DNA of 64,000 bases, from positions 1 to 64,000 of the forward strand of contig CANGQJ010000008.1 in the NCBI GenBank assembly GCA_947456625.1, read 5' to 3'. The DNA comes from Bacteroidota bacterium (GTDB lineage Bacteria > Bacteroidota > Bacteroidia > Chitinophagales > Chitinophagaceae). The notes under the pieces were generated by a model. The model saw only the letters and a list, made by a program, of their open reading frames with translations. It had not been told where the DNA came from and did not search any database. The position numbers were made by a program, and so were the translations under genes. Positions 45,340 through 53,981 of this stretch are shown in pieces; positions within the stretch are counted from its first letter, which is position 1, and every line of letters begins with the position of its first letter.

Positions 45340-46854
45340 TTATGATTCAAATAATTTTTTTACTTCATTTTTAACCACTTTACCCATGGCATTTCTTGGA
45401 AGCTCCTCTAATAATAAATACTTTCTAGGTTTTTTATAAGCAGCCATTTTTTCTACTAGCCACTTAGAAAGTGCTACTTCATTAAAGAAAGTTCTATCAT
45501 GAACAACCAAAGCAGCCACAATTAATTCACCCCATTGCTCATCATCAATGCCAACCACAGCACAATCTGATATATGTTCGTGCATTCTTAATACCTCTTC
45601 AATTTCCAATGCCGAAATTTTATACCCGCCCGATTTGATAATATCAACCGAGTTTCTTCCCATAATTCTATAATACCCATTTTCAATTACTGCAATATCA
45701 CCTGTTTTAAACCAACCGTCCTTGGTAAATGATGTTTGAGTGGCTGTTTGGTTTTGCCAGTATTCTAAAAAAACATTATCTCCTTTTACAATTATTTCCC
45801 CTGGTTCATCCACACTGGCTTGCTCGTATTGTTCATTGACAAGTTTTATAGAAACCCCTGGCAAGGGCATTCCTACATATCCAGCCCTGCGCTCACCAAA
45901 ATAAGGATTACTAATGGCCATGCCTAGTTCAGTCATACCATAACGCTCTAATAAGCGCTGACCACTAAAACCCTCCCATTTTTCCATCACAGAAATAGGT
46001 AATGCAGCCGAACCACAAACCATTAGTCTAAAGCTTGACATTACATTTTTTAAAGCAACCTGCTCCTTTTGACTTATAGATTCTAAATAAGTCATTAGTT
46101 TAAAATAAATAGTAGGCACTGCCATAAAAACATTAAGCCCATTATTTGTAAATAAATCAAAAATTAATTTAGGAGAAAACTGCGGAATAAAATAACAAGA
46201 GGCACCAGCCCACATGGAACAGCATACGACATTTATAATACCATGCACATGATGCAATGGTAAAACGCAAATAGTTTTATCATTTTCCGACCACTCCCAA
46301 GCATTTATTAAAGTAGTTATTTGCGCTTTAATATTTTGATGGGTTGTAACCACTCCTTTGGGTTTATTCGTTGTCCCACTTGTATAAAGGATTAATGCTT
46401 TTCTGGATATGTCAATAGTAGGCATGGAAAAATTACCTTGTTCCTTATTTACCATAGGTAAAATTTCTAATGCAGGCTCCTCAATAACTATAAAATTAAT
46501 ATTGGTTTTATTAATGTATGGTTGTAAAACTGCCAAATACTCCTTTGATAAAACTATTGTACTTGCAGCGGTATCTTCTAACACATATTCCAATGAAGGC
46601 AGCGGATGTGTGATACATAATGGAACTGCAATGCCTCCTGCTTGCCAAATAGCCCAAAGTGTTTTAACATAATCAAAACCAGGATTTACCATAAAAGCAA
46701 TTCTTTGCTCCTTTAAATCTTTTTCATCTTTTAAAAGTAATGCCGCAAAATAATTTGAGTCTTTTACCAATTGCGCATAGGTAAAAGATTTGCCATTGGA
46801 AAAAATGGCAATATTATTTAAATATTTTTGGGCTTGTTCAACAATTGGCAACAT
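45340..46854 (-). CDS. matB: Malonyl-CoA synthetase-like acyl-CoA ligase (ACSF3/MatB type)
   Basis: A 504-aa ANL-family ligase. The AMP-binding P-loop YTSGTTNKPKG is at 157-167. The segments LPLHHVHGIINVV, FMAVPTIYFKLM, LLERYGMTELGMA and SVDIIKSGGYKISALEIEEVL follow the ACSF3/MatB pattern closely over the whole length, and the catalytic C-terminal Lys lies in PRNAMGKVVK. Members make malonyl-CoA from malonate, ATP and CoA. Its position three genes from madLM in one operon supports malonate as substrate. No malonyl-CoA decarboxylase (MatA) is present, so malonyl-CoA may enter fatty acid synthesis directly. Confidence 0.85.
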   Translation of the reverse strand: MLPIVEQAQKYLNNIAIFSNGKSFTYAQLVKDSNYFAALLLKDEKDLKEQRIAFMVNPGFDYVKTLWAIWQAGGIAVPLCITHPLPSLEYVLEDTAASTIVLSKEYLAVLQPYINKTNINFIVIEEPALEILPMVNKEQGNFSMPTIDISRKALILYTSGTTNKPKGVVTTHQNIKAQITTLINAWEWSENDKTICVLPLHHVHGIINVVCCSMWAGASCYFIPQFSPKLIFDLFTNNGLNVFMAVPTIYFKLMTYLESISQKEQVALKNVMSSFRLMVCGSAALPISVMEKWEGFSGQRLLERYGMTELGMAISNPYFGERRAGYVGMPLPGVSIKLVNEQYEQASVDEPGEIIVKGDNVFLEYWQNQTATQTSFTKDGWFKTGDIAVIENGYYRIMGRNSVDIIKSGGYKISALEIEEVLRMHEHISDCAVVGIDDEQWGELIVAALVVHDRTFFNEVALSKWLVEKMAAYKKPRKYLLLEELPRNAMGKVVKNEVKKLFES

Positions 46855-46874
46855 AAACTTAGTAGTTAATGGTA

Positions 46875-48089
46875 TTAATTTTTTTCGGCCAAACTTCTTA
46901 TCACACCAAGTTCCACTCCCCTAATTTCAGCAAGTCCCCTTAGCCTTCCTATTGCAGAATACCCTGGATTGGTTTTCTTTTTCAAATCATCTAACATTTG
47001 ATGTCCATGATCTGGTCTCACCGGAATATTACATTTGCGGTTTTGCATGACAATTACTAATTCTTTTATAACAGCATACATATCTACATCCCCTTCTAAA
47101 TGGTTGTCTTCATAAAAATCACCAAACACATTTCTTCGCGTACTTCTTAAATGTATAAAATGAATACGATCTCCAAAACGTTTTACCATTTCTGGCAAAT
47201 TGTTACTAGCAATTACCCCATAGGAGCCCGTACAAAAACATAGCCCATTATTAAGGGAAGGGACTGCATTAATAAGCGTATCAATATCATTAGCATTTGA
47301 CACCACCCTTGGAAGACCTAAAATTTGATATGGAGGATCGTCCGGGTGTATTGACATTACTAATCCTACACTTTCTGCAACTGGTATAATTTGTTGTAAA
47401 AAATAAATTAAATGTGATTGTAATTTTTCTCTGCCAATACCATTATAGGCATCTAATGCTTTTTGAAATTGTTCAATTGTGAAGCTCTCTTCGCTTCCAG
47501 GAAGTCCTGCTATAATATTTCTTTGAAGTAAAAGCTTTTGCGCATCATCCATATTATCAAACCTTTGTTTTGCGCTTGCAATAGTTGCGACATCATATTC
47601 CAATTCAGCATTTTTTCGTTTTAAAATATATAAATCAAATGCAACAAATGCAGCCATCTCAAACCTTAATGCTTTTGAACCATCTGCAACTTCATAACTT
47701 AAATCGGTTCTAGTCCAATCCAATACAGGCATGAAATTATAAGTAACGTTTTTTACTCCGAGTGATGCTAAATTTAAAATACTCTGCTTGTAATTTTCAA
47801 TGTAAGTTTCAAAACCTTCACTTTGCGTTTTAATTGCTTCATGCACTGGAACACTTTCCACCACAGACCAGGTAAGCCCAGCTTGTTCAATAATTTCAAT
47901 TCTTTTTTTGATCTCTTCTTTGGTCCAAACCTGTCCATTGGGTATATGATGAAGTGCTGTAACCACGCCAGTACAGCCAGCTTGTATTATATCAGAAAGG
48001 GAGACGGGATCATTAGGACCATACCACCTCATTGTTTGTTCCATTTGGTATGCAGCATTACCATAAGAAGGAAAATTGGATTTATTCAT
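46875..48089 (-). CDS. uxuA: Mannonate dehydratase
   Basis: A 404-aa enzyme converting D-mannonate to 2-keto-3-deoxygluconate in glucuronate breakdown. The N-terminal [19 protein letters not shown] with [34 protein letters not shown], the metal-site region [19 protein letters not shown] and the late RPDHGHQM all match UxuA. It is the first gene of the minus-strand run uxuA-matB-esterase-madL-madM-DUF1080, with gaps of 3-30 bases. It diverges from lacI across the operator cluster. No uxuB or kdgK/kdgA genes lie in the window. Confidence 0.96.
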   Translation of the reverse strand: MNKSNFPSYGNAAYQMEQTMRWYGPNDPVSLSDIIQAGCTGVVTALHHIPNGQVWTKEEIKKRIEIIEQAGLTWSVVESVPVHEAIKTQSEGFETYIENYKQSILNLASLGVKNVTYNFMPVLDWTRTDLSYEVADGSKALRFEMAAFVAFDLYILKRKNAELEYDVATIASAKQRFDNMDDAQKLLLQRNIIAGLPGSEESFTIEQFQKALDAYNGIGREKLQSHLIYFLQQIIPVAESVGLVMSIHPDDPPYQILGLPRVVSNANDIDTLINAVPSLNNGLCFCTGSYGVIASNNLPEMVKRFGDRIHFIHLRSTRRNVFGDFYEDNHLEGDVDMYAVIKELVIVMQNRKCNIPVRPDHGHQMLDDLKKKTNPGYSAIGRLRGLAEIRGVELGVIRSLAEKN

Positions 48090-48195
48090 GCAGTAAATTT
48101 TGAGACTAATTTAGAATAAGTTGAGCAAGTTTATACCCACAATTTCATGTTTAATTCATTGAGAATTTACCCTAATTTAGACTTTATTTACGATA

Positions 48196-48260
48196 TCGTT
48201 TTCGTGTAATTTTCGAAAATAATTGACAAATTTTCACTAATTTTTCGAAAATTATCGAAA
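48196..48260. promoter_or_regulatory. Cluster of CG-centred LacI-type operators
   Basis: Two perfect palindromes TTTTCGAAAA lie at 48210-48219 and 48242-48251, centre to centre 32 bases (three helical turns). Weaker CG-centred sites flank them: TCGTTTTCG (48196-48204), 11 bases left of the first centre, and TTATCGAAAT (48252-48261), 10 bases right of the second, touching the lacI ATG. Related TTTTCGAnAA sites occur at 59366 and 62411. These are probable binding sites for the adjacent LacI-family regulator, controlling both itself and the uxuA operon. Confidence 0.7.
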
Positions 48261-49279
48261 TGTCTAAGATAAACTTAAAAGACCTGGCTAAGGCATTAAA
48301 CATTTCCGTTTCTACCGTTTCTAAGGCCCTTAGGGATAGTTATGAAATAAGTAGTGAAACCAAGAAAAAAGTAATAGAAAAGGCACAGCAACTAGGATAC
48401 AACCCCAATCCATACGCTGGATTTTTACGAAATAATAAGAGTAAAACCATTGCTATTTTAGTGCCTGAGTTAACCAATAATTATTTTATTCAAGCCATTA
48501 GCGGTGCCGAAACAATTGCACAAGAAAATGGCTACCACATTTTGATTTATACAACCAATGATGATAGAGAAAAAGAAGTTAGTATTTTAAACCACTTAAA
48601 TAACGGAAGAGTTGACGGTGTATTAGTATCCATCTCTAGTAATACTTCGCAATATGATCATATCAATGATTTAATTCGCAATGGTATTCCAATTGTATTT
48701 TTTGACAGAATTTGCCACGAAATTGAAACTGCAAAAGTTACCACTAACGACTTTGCCAGTGGATTTACGGCTACTGAGCACCTTATTAGCACAGGTTGTA
48801 AGCGCATAGCATATTTATCTATTTCGGAGTTATTGTCCATTGACAATAAAAGAAAACAAGGCTATTTAGAAGCATTAAATAAACATGATATTAACTTTAA
48901 TAAGGATTTAGTAGTACAATGTAATGACGATGAAAAGTTAAATGCGGATAAAATAAAAAAACTACTAACAGGTAAAAATAAACCAGACGCTATTTTCGCT
49001 TGTGTTGAAAAATTAGCGCTTACTACCTATCATGTATGTAAAGATTTGAAAATAAACATCCCTCGTGATTTAAAAATAATATCTTTTTCAAATTTAAGAA
49101 CAGCCGATTTGTTAAGTCCTTCCTTAACTACAATAACACAACCCGCTTTTGATATTGGCAAAGAAGCTGCTAGTATCTTATTTAAATATTTGTCCAAGCG
49201 CAAAAGCCTTATTCCAAATCAAAATATTGTGGTTAATTCAAAACTTACAGTAAGAGACTCTACTAACCCTAATTTATAG
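48260..49279 (+). CDS. LacI-family transcriptional regulator
   Basis: A 339-aa protein. The N-terminal helix-turn-helix is INLKDLAKALNISVSTVSKALRDS, followed by the hinge QLGYNPNPYAGFLRNNKS and a periplasmic-binding-type effector domain (NNYFIQAISGAETIAQENGY, DGVLVSISSN, GCKRIAYL). The effector is probably a sugar acid or oligosaccharide intermediate of this island. It is divergent from uxuA, and its own start codon touches the operator cluster, which suggests autoregulation. Confidence 0.93.
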   Translation: MSKINLKDLAKALNISVSTVSKALRDSYEISSETKKKVIEKAQQLGYNPNPYAGFLRNNKSKTIAILVPELTNNYFIQAISGAETIAQENGYHILIYTTNDDREKEVSILNHLNNGRVDGVLVSISSNTSQYDHINDLIRNGIPIVFFDRICHEIETAKVTTNDFASGFTATEHLISTGCKRIAYLSISELLSIDNKRKQGYLEALNKHDINFNKDLVVQCNDDEKLNADKIKKLLTGKNKPDAIFACVEKLALTTYHVCKDLKINIPRDLKIISFSNLRTADLLSPSLTTITQPAFDIGKEAASILFKYLSKRKSLIPNQNIVVNSKLTVRDSTNPNL

Positions 49280-49303
49280 TAATAACCACTTGGATAAATA
49301 AAT

Positions 49304-49329
49304 TATATTTGTATTTAAACGGATACAAA
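49304..49329 (+). promoter_or_regulatory. -7 box and inverted repeat before the plug-domain gene
   Basis: TATATTTG (49304-49311) matches TAnnTTTG 17 bases before the ATG. TTTGTAT (49308-49314) and ATACAAA (49323-49329) are perfect 7-base inverted arms overlapping both the box and the first base of the start codon. Confidence 0.45.
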
Positions 49330-50450
49330 TGATCAAATTAAATTTTGTAGTAATATTATTAAGCGTATGCCTTAGCCTATCTGCCTCGGATTCATTATTT
49401 GTATATATTGAAAAACATGAATTAAAAAATAATGATACTCTGAATTTTGAATGTGCCTATAAATATGAAAACGTCAGCAGATCAAAAATTACACTAAATG
49501 TAGTTATTGAAAATATTGAAAAAACAAAACAATGGAAATTTAGATATCCATTAATTAATGGAAGCGCCTCCCCTGCTATTATAGTTGGCAAAGACATACC
49601 GGAAGGGAAATACGCAATTTCATTTTTAATTCAAAATGATTTTTTACGGGTAAAAGGAAAAATTAGAGATTACAACTCAAAATCTAAAGGAATAAATTTT
49701 ATACTCCTTACAAAAGACAAAGATGCTTTTTTAGATTTTTTAGCTCCCGACAAACAAGGATATTTTACCACTAAAAAAATGTTATTCGAAGATACGGCCA
49801 GAGTTGTATTTTCGGAAATTGGCCGAAAAAATCAATACTTATATATTGACTTGGAAAACTATCTTGATTCTAGCTTCACTCCAATTGCAATGCTCACAGA
49901 GTTTATAACAATTGGGACACCATTAAATATAATGGACAGTTCTAAAATACTTAATTATAAATTTGACTTTAGCAATCAAAAAAATTACACTTTAACACAA
50001 GCACTTGTAAACAGTACTACAAAGAAAAAAGTAACGCTATTTGACGAAGCGTATTCTAGTGGATTATTTAAATTTGGTTCTTCCCAAATTTTTGATGGCC
50101 TTGAAAGCAACCAAATTGGAAATTCAATTGATATATTTACTTTTTTACAAGGCAGAATTGCAGGACTAATTGTAAATAAAGACAATGCCGGATCTTATAA
50201 ATTAAAATGGAGGGAAGGCCCTGTTGATGTTTATTTAGATGAGTTTAAAGTTGACAATGACTTTGCGAGTTATATAAATACCAATGATATTGCCATGATA
50301 AAGGTATTTTCACCTATTGGTGGAGGCCCTTCTTTAAATGGCTCAATAGCCATTTATACTAAAAGGGGTGCTTTTTATTCTGAAAATAGTTCTAGAAAAT
50401 ATAATTTTCAAGTAAGAGGCTATAATCCTCAAACTGAAATTTGGAAGTAA
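49329..50450 (+). CDS. Exported protein ending in a barrel-less TonB-receptor plug domain
   Basis: A 373-aa protein with a signal peptide (about 1-19). The N-terminal half looks like macroglobulin-type beta domains (NNDTLNFECAYKYENVSRSKI and IPEGKYAISFLIQND). Residues about 270-355 resemble a SusC plug: DIFTFLQGRIAGLIV, then GPVDVYLDEFKVD and NDIAMIKVFSPIGG, ending SIAIYTKRG. No beta barrel follows. Similar MG2-plus-plug layouts exist in Bacteroidota surface proteins. It lies between lacI and ubiX on the same strand with its own promoter-like box. Confidence 0.7.
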   Translation: MIKLNFVVILLSVCLSLSASDSLFVYIEKHELKNNDTLNFECAYKYENVSRSKITLNVVIENIEKTKQWKFRYPLINGSASPAIIVGKDIPEGKYAISFLIQNDFLRVKGKIRDYNSKSKGINFILLTKDKDAFLDFLAPDKQGYFTTKKMLFEDTARVVFSEIGRKNQYLYIDLENYLDSSFTPIAMLTEFITIGTPLNIMDSSKILNYKFDFSNQKNYTLTQALVNSTTKKKVTLFDEAYSSGLFKFGSSQIFDGLESNQIGNSIDIFTFLQGRIAGLIVNKDNAGSYKLKWREGPVDVYLDEFKVDNDFASYINTNDIAMIKVFSPIGGGPSLNGSIAIYTKRGAFYSENSSRKYNFQVRGYNPQTEIWK

Positions 50451-50485
50451 TAAAACAAAATGACTGTATTTTTGTTAAAACTATT

Positions 50486-51043
50486 ATGAATAAAATTGTT
50501 GTTTCTATTACCGGTGCCAGTGGCGCTATATATGCTAAATGTTTACTTGACAGCTTGGTTCAGTTAAAAGACCAAATTAATGCTGTTGGTATTATCATGA
50601 GTGATAATGCAAAAATTGTATGGGAAACCGAACTTGGAAACACTGCTTATACCAATTACCCTTTTGACTTTTACGATAAAAACGATTTTAACGCCCCTTT
50701 TGCGTCTGGCTCTGCTCAATTTAATACCATGATTGTGGTCCCATGTAGTATGGGCATGTTAGGACGTATTGCAAGCGGTGTAAGTGATGATTTAAGTACT
50801 AGGGCTGCCGATGTTATTTTAAAAGAACGCAGAAAACTTATTTTAGTAGCCCGAGAAACACCTTATAACTTAATTCATATTAGGAATATGGAAACTGTTA
50901 CTTTGGCTGGCGGCATTATATGTCCTGCTACGCCAAGTTATTATAGCAGGCCTCAAACCATGGAGGAGATAGCCATGACTGTAGTTAATAGAATTTTAGA
51001 CTTAGCTGCATTAAAAAACCCCAGCTTTCGATGGGGTTCTTAA
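50486..51043 (+). CDS. ubiX: Flavin prenyltransferase UbiX
   Basis: A 185-aa protein that attaches a dimethylallyl group to FMN, making the prenyl-FMN cofactor for UbiD-type decarboxylases. The ATG at 50486 gives MNKIVVSITGASGAIYAK, the diagnostic FMN-binding start; an upstream in-frame ATG overlapping the previous gene is rejected. Further motifs are FASGSAQFNTMIVVPCSMGMLG, KERRKLILVARETPYN and GGIICPATPSYY. No ubiD is in the window. The last codons form a terminator-like hairpin. Confidence 0.95.
   Translation: MNKIVVSITGASGAIYAKCLLDSLVQLKDQINAVGIIMSDNAKIVWETELGNTAYTNYPFDFYDKNDFNAPFASGSAQFNTMIVVPCSMGMLGRIASGVSDDLSTRAADVILKERRKLILVARETPYNLIHIRNMETVTLAGGIICPATPSYYSRPQTMEEIAMTVVNRILDLAALKNPSFRWGS
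51017..51038. terminator. Hairpin inside the last codons of ubiX
   Basis: AACCCCA and TGGGGTT (7-base arms, 8-base loop) lie inside the coding sequence, ending a few bases before the TAA. A-rich sequence precedes it, so it fits best as a terminator on the minus strand for the convergent gene at 51065, with weaker action on ubiX. Confidence 0.55.
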
Positions 51044-51064
51044 TAGTTTGCAACTAAAATTGAA

Positions 51065-51904
51065 TTAATCCTCGCTATGCATTACCCCTTTAAAATAGCC
51101 AATTGATTCAGCTATACCTGGCAAAGGATCTGTCATATCTTTTTCAAATTCTATACTGCAGTAACCTGCATATTTAATTTTCTTTAAGGATTCAATTACT
51201 TCATTAAAATTAATAACACCTCTTCCAATTTCAATGGCCTTACCATCCTTAGCAGCTGCATTAATATCTTTAATGTGAATGTCAAATAAACGGTCCTTAT
51301 ACAACTTAATAGCTTTTTCTGGTAAAGTTCCTGCCCTTAAAGAGTGTCCAATATCAATACACATTCCCATACGGGCATCTAAGTTTTTAATACGGTTGTA
51401 AACATCGCTTGGTGCAGGATACAAAGCATCCTCTGGCCCATGATTATGAATTGCTAATTTGATATCATACTCTTTTACTTTTTGTTCTGAATATTCAATT
51501 AAATCATAGCTAGGCACTCCCACAATCATAGTTACTCCTACTTTTTTAGCATATGCAAATGCAGCATCCACCGACTCTTTTGTTTTCATATAAATTACAC
51601 CAACCGTGTAAATGTTAATTCCGCCTTCCTTAAACTTTGTTAGAGCTGCACTAATTTGAGCGTCGGTACTATTTACAGGCAATTGAATGTCTTTTAAAGA
51701 CAAATTAGTAACTCCAATTCTTTTCATCATTGCAATAGATTGGTCAATACTAAATTTTGCAAAAGTATACCCTGCAATTCCAATATTCAAAGGAGTAGAT
51801 TCCTTTGGACTAACAAAATTAATTGCACCTGCAGTCATTGGCAATAAAGCTGCTCCAGTAGCACCTAGTAAAGCATTTTGAATAAATTTTCTACGATTTG
51901 ACAT
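51065..51904 (-). CDS. Tat-type exported TIM-barrel sugar isomerase/epimerase-like protein
   Basis: A 279-aa protein. The start MSNRRKFIQNALLGATGAALLP is a twin-arginine signal (RRKFIQ), implying folded export. The rest is a xylose-isomerase-like TIM barrel: LNIGIAGYTFAKFSID, LAIHNHGPED, MGMCIDIGHSLRAGT, LFDIHIKDIN and a final GYCSIEFEKDM. Relatives act as epimerases, isomerases or lyases on 3-keto sugars. It is 18 bases after the heparinase-like gene, in the same direction, so it probably belongs to the same transcript. Confidence 0.88.
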   Translation of the reverse strand: MSNRRKFIQNALLGATGAALLPMTAGAINFVSPKESTPLNIGIAGYTFAKFSIDQSIAMMKRIGVTNLSLKDIQLPVNSTDAQISAALTKFKEGGINIYTVGVIYMKTKESVDAAFAYAKKVGVTMIVGVPSYDLIEYSEQKVKEYDIKLAIHNHGPEDALYPAPSDVYNRIKNLDARMGMCIDIGHSLRAGTLPEKAIKLYKDRLFDIHIKDINAAAKDGKAIEIGRGVINFNEVIESLKKIKYAGYCSIEFEKDMTDPLPGIAESIGYFKGVMHSED

Positions 51905-51922
51905 GTTGATTGATTTTTATTT

Positions 51923-53866
51923 TTAATTAATTTTTGGAGATATTACATACTGCCAGTTTTCTTTTACACCAATATTTTTTTGTATTAAAGCAATTCGGGT
52001 AATAGTGGCATTATTCCATTTTGATTTAAAGCTACTATATTCCGCACCTTCCATAGATGGGTATGAAATATTTAAAGTCACTTTTTTAGGATTATAGGTT
52101 AATAGAAACTTTTTTAGTGAGGCAGTTGTTAAAACAATAACCCCTTTTTGGGAAGTATCTACATTGCAAACTGTCATAAATACTTGTTCTACTTCATTAT
52201 TAGCATTTTTAAAATCGGCAGCATCCTTTATAATAACTTGATTGTTAATTTTATTTAAGATCACTTTCCTATTCCAAGTATTAACTCCTGCAACACTATC
52301 ATAGGCGCCTGCAATATTCATATTTAATGCAGATTCTTTTTCATTGGTAGCATAATTGACATTTGCTGCTTGATATTTTCTTCCTGCAAGTTGAACCTTC
52401 CCATTTACAATTGGTAGATTATGAAAATCTGACCTAGTAAACCACAATTCATACCTGTGCGAAGAAAAGGTCCTTGAGGTGTAATTGCCCCTACCCGCAT
52501 CTATAATTACCGGTTCGTTATTGGCGTAAACAATAAAATCTCCTACATCGTTATGATTATGACTCTCGGCATTATGTCCTGCATGGGAAGCTAAGTATAA
52601 TCCCTCCTTTGTTCTTGAATTCATCACTTGCACATCACTTACCCAAATATCGGTTGGTTGCGTATATATATTATTATAGTTAGGTAAATTTTTAATCGTT
52701 AATAAGTTTTGAACAAACCTTGGTTTATAAAAATTTTCCCTGTTTAATTTAAAGGAATATTGTTCAAAATTATAAGTATGATAAGCCCAATTCCCCATAC
52801 TTATTAAATTTTCATCTTGAATTGCTTTTCCAAACCTATAAATTAATAAACCATCCGCCACTACTTGCGGATCTGCATCCGAAAAATCTACAAAATATTT
52901 TCCTCCAATATGTGTTTTGTAAATATAGGCACCCATTTTTTTAATTAAAGGTTCCTCGTAAATAGCTACTAACCCTTTTGTCGCATATGAGAGCATTTCT
53001 AAGCAATCATAGGTACTTCCACCAGCTGCAAACCAATAACTTGGCCCCTCATCGCAACCTCCCTCATCCCCTAAGCTATTAATGTAGGAATCAAGTCCAA
53101 TCATGGATTTATGAATCATAAATGCCCTTCTAGAATTATCTTTTTCTAATAACAAAGTGGACATAATCCAATTACTCATAATCCATGGATTCCAATTATT
53201 TACTGGATTGGTTTTACTCATCCATCCATACCCATCGGATTTTGTAAGCATGGGCTCAAATATCCTCCTATTGGTTTCACTGTACATTCTTTTTCTTAAC
53301 AATGGATTTACTTTATCCAATTTATCACCAATAAAATAATCTGTCAATCCCATTAATGCAGCAGTTTCGGCAGAAAATAGTTCCACTACAGGATGGTCCA
53401 CATCGGGAAGACCAGTATTTGGAATATGCGCAGGAACGCCCCAAAAACTTTCTTCACAAATAGACCATAACCCATTAATAATAGGCTCCATAAACCTGCC
53501 TTTGTTTTCTATAGATTCTGCTAAAATAAATTTTAATAAAACTGCTCTTTTTGCAAATGAGATATTGGCATGTTCGGTTCTATCTCCGCTTCTTACATAA
53601 GTTAATGCAACAGTTGCACTAATAGGTTCAAATTTAAAATTAAGTTCCGATTCGGCTTCTTTAATAACATGTTTTAATACACTATCCGGCACTTTTTCAC
53701 TCCACTGTTCTGGTGTTTTTGGATAAGGCGTGTAATTGCTATAGCCTAGTAAATTTTGTTCAATTTGTGAAAGGCTGTACTTATTTTGTAAAATATTGCG
53801 AAGTTTTACTTGCGAAAAACCTTGTAAATAAAGTAAAATTAAAAATAGAATACTAATTTTTTTCAT
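51923..53866 (-). CDS. Heparinase II/III-family polysaccharide lyase
   Basis: A 647-aa exported protein (signal about 1-18, ending GFSQ). The first about 370 residues form the alpha/alpha toroid with GDRTEHANISFAKRA, CEESFWGVPAHI and GDEGGCDEGPSYWFAAGG. The second part is the beta-sandwich domain with SHAGHNAESHNHNDVGDF, the typical heparinase II/III signature holding a metal and catalytic His, and YTSRTFSSHRYELW. Enzymes of this group cut uronic-acid glycosides by beta-elimination. The substrate is not readable; the neighbours suggest a glucuronate-containing glycan. It lies downstream of susD past a hairpin. Confidence 0.88.
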   Translation of the reverse strand: MKKISILFLILLYLQGFSQVKLRNILQNKYSLSQIEQNLLGYSNYTPYPKTPEQWSEKVPDSVLKHVIKEAESELNFKFEPISATVALTYVRSGDRTEHANISFAKRAVLLKFILAESIENKGRFMEPIINGLWSICEESFWGVPAHIPNTGLPDVDHPVVELFSAETAALMGLTDYFIGDKLDKVNPLLRKRMYSETNRRIFEPMLTKSDGYGWMSKTNPVNNWNPWIMSNWIMSTLLLEKDNSRRAFMIHKSMIGLDSYINSLGDEGGCDEGPSYWFAAGGSTYDCLEMLSYATKGLVAIYEEPLIKKMGAYIYKTHIGGKYFVDFSDADPQVVADGLLIYRFGKAIQDENLISMGNWAYHTYNFEQYSFKLNRENFYKPRFVQNLLTIKNLPNYNNIYTQPTDIWVSDVQVMNSRTKEGLYLASHAGHNAESHNHNDVGDFIVYANNEPVIIDAGRGNYTSRTFSSHRYELWFTRSDFHNLPIVNGKVQLAGRKYQAANVNYATNEKESALNMNIAGAYDSVAGVNTWNRKVILNKINNQVIIKDAADFKNANNEVEQVFMTVCNVDTSQKGVIVLTTASLKKFLLTYNPKKVTLNISYPSMEGAEYSSFKSKWNNATITRIALIQKNIGVKENWQYVISPKIN

Positions 53867-53927
53867 AGAAATTTATTCAAATAATTTTTTTGAATTACTA
53901 TTTATAATACAATATAAGGTACCTATA

Positions 53928-53960
53928 AAAATGCCTCCAAAAAAATTTTGGAGGCATTTT
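53928..53960. terminator. 15-bp-stem hairpin between susD and the lyase gene
   Basis: A perfect 15-bp stem (AAAATGCCTCCAAAA and its complement) with a 3-base loop and T-runs on both sides. It should end or attenuate susC-susD transcription before the lyase and TIM-barrel genes. Confidence 0.85.
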
Positions 53961-53981
53961 TATTTAAATGAAAATAGCTAC

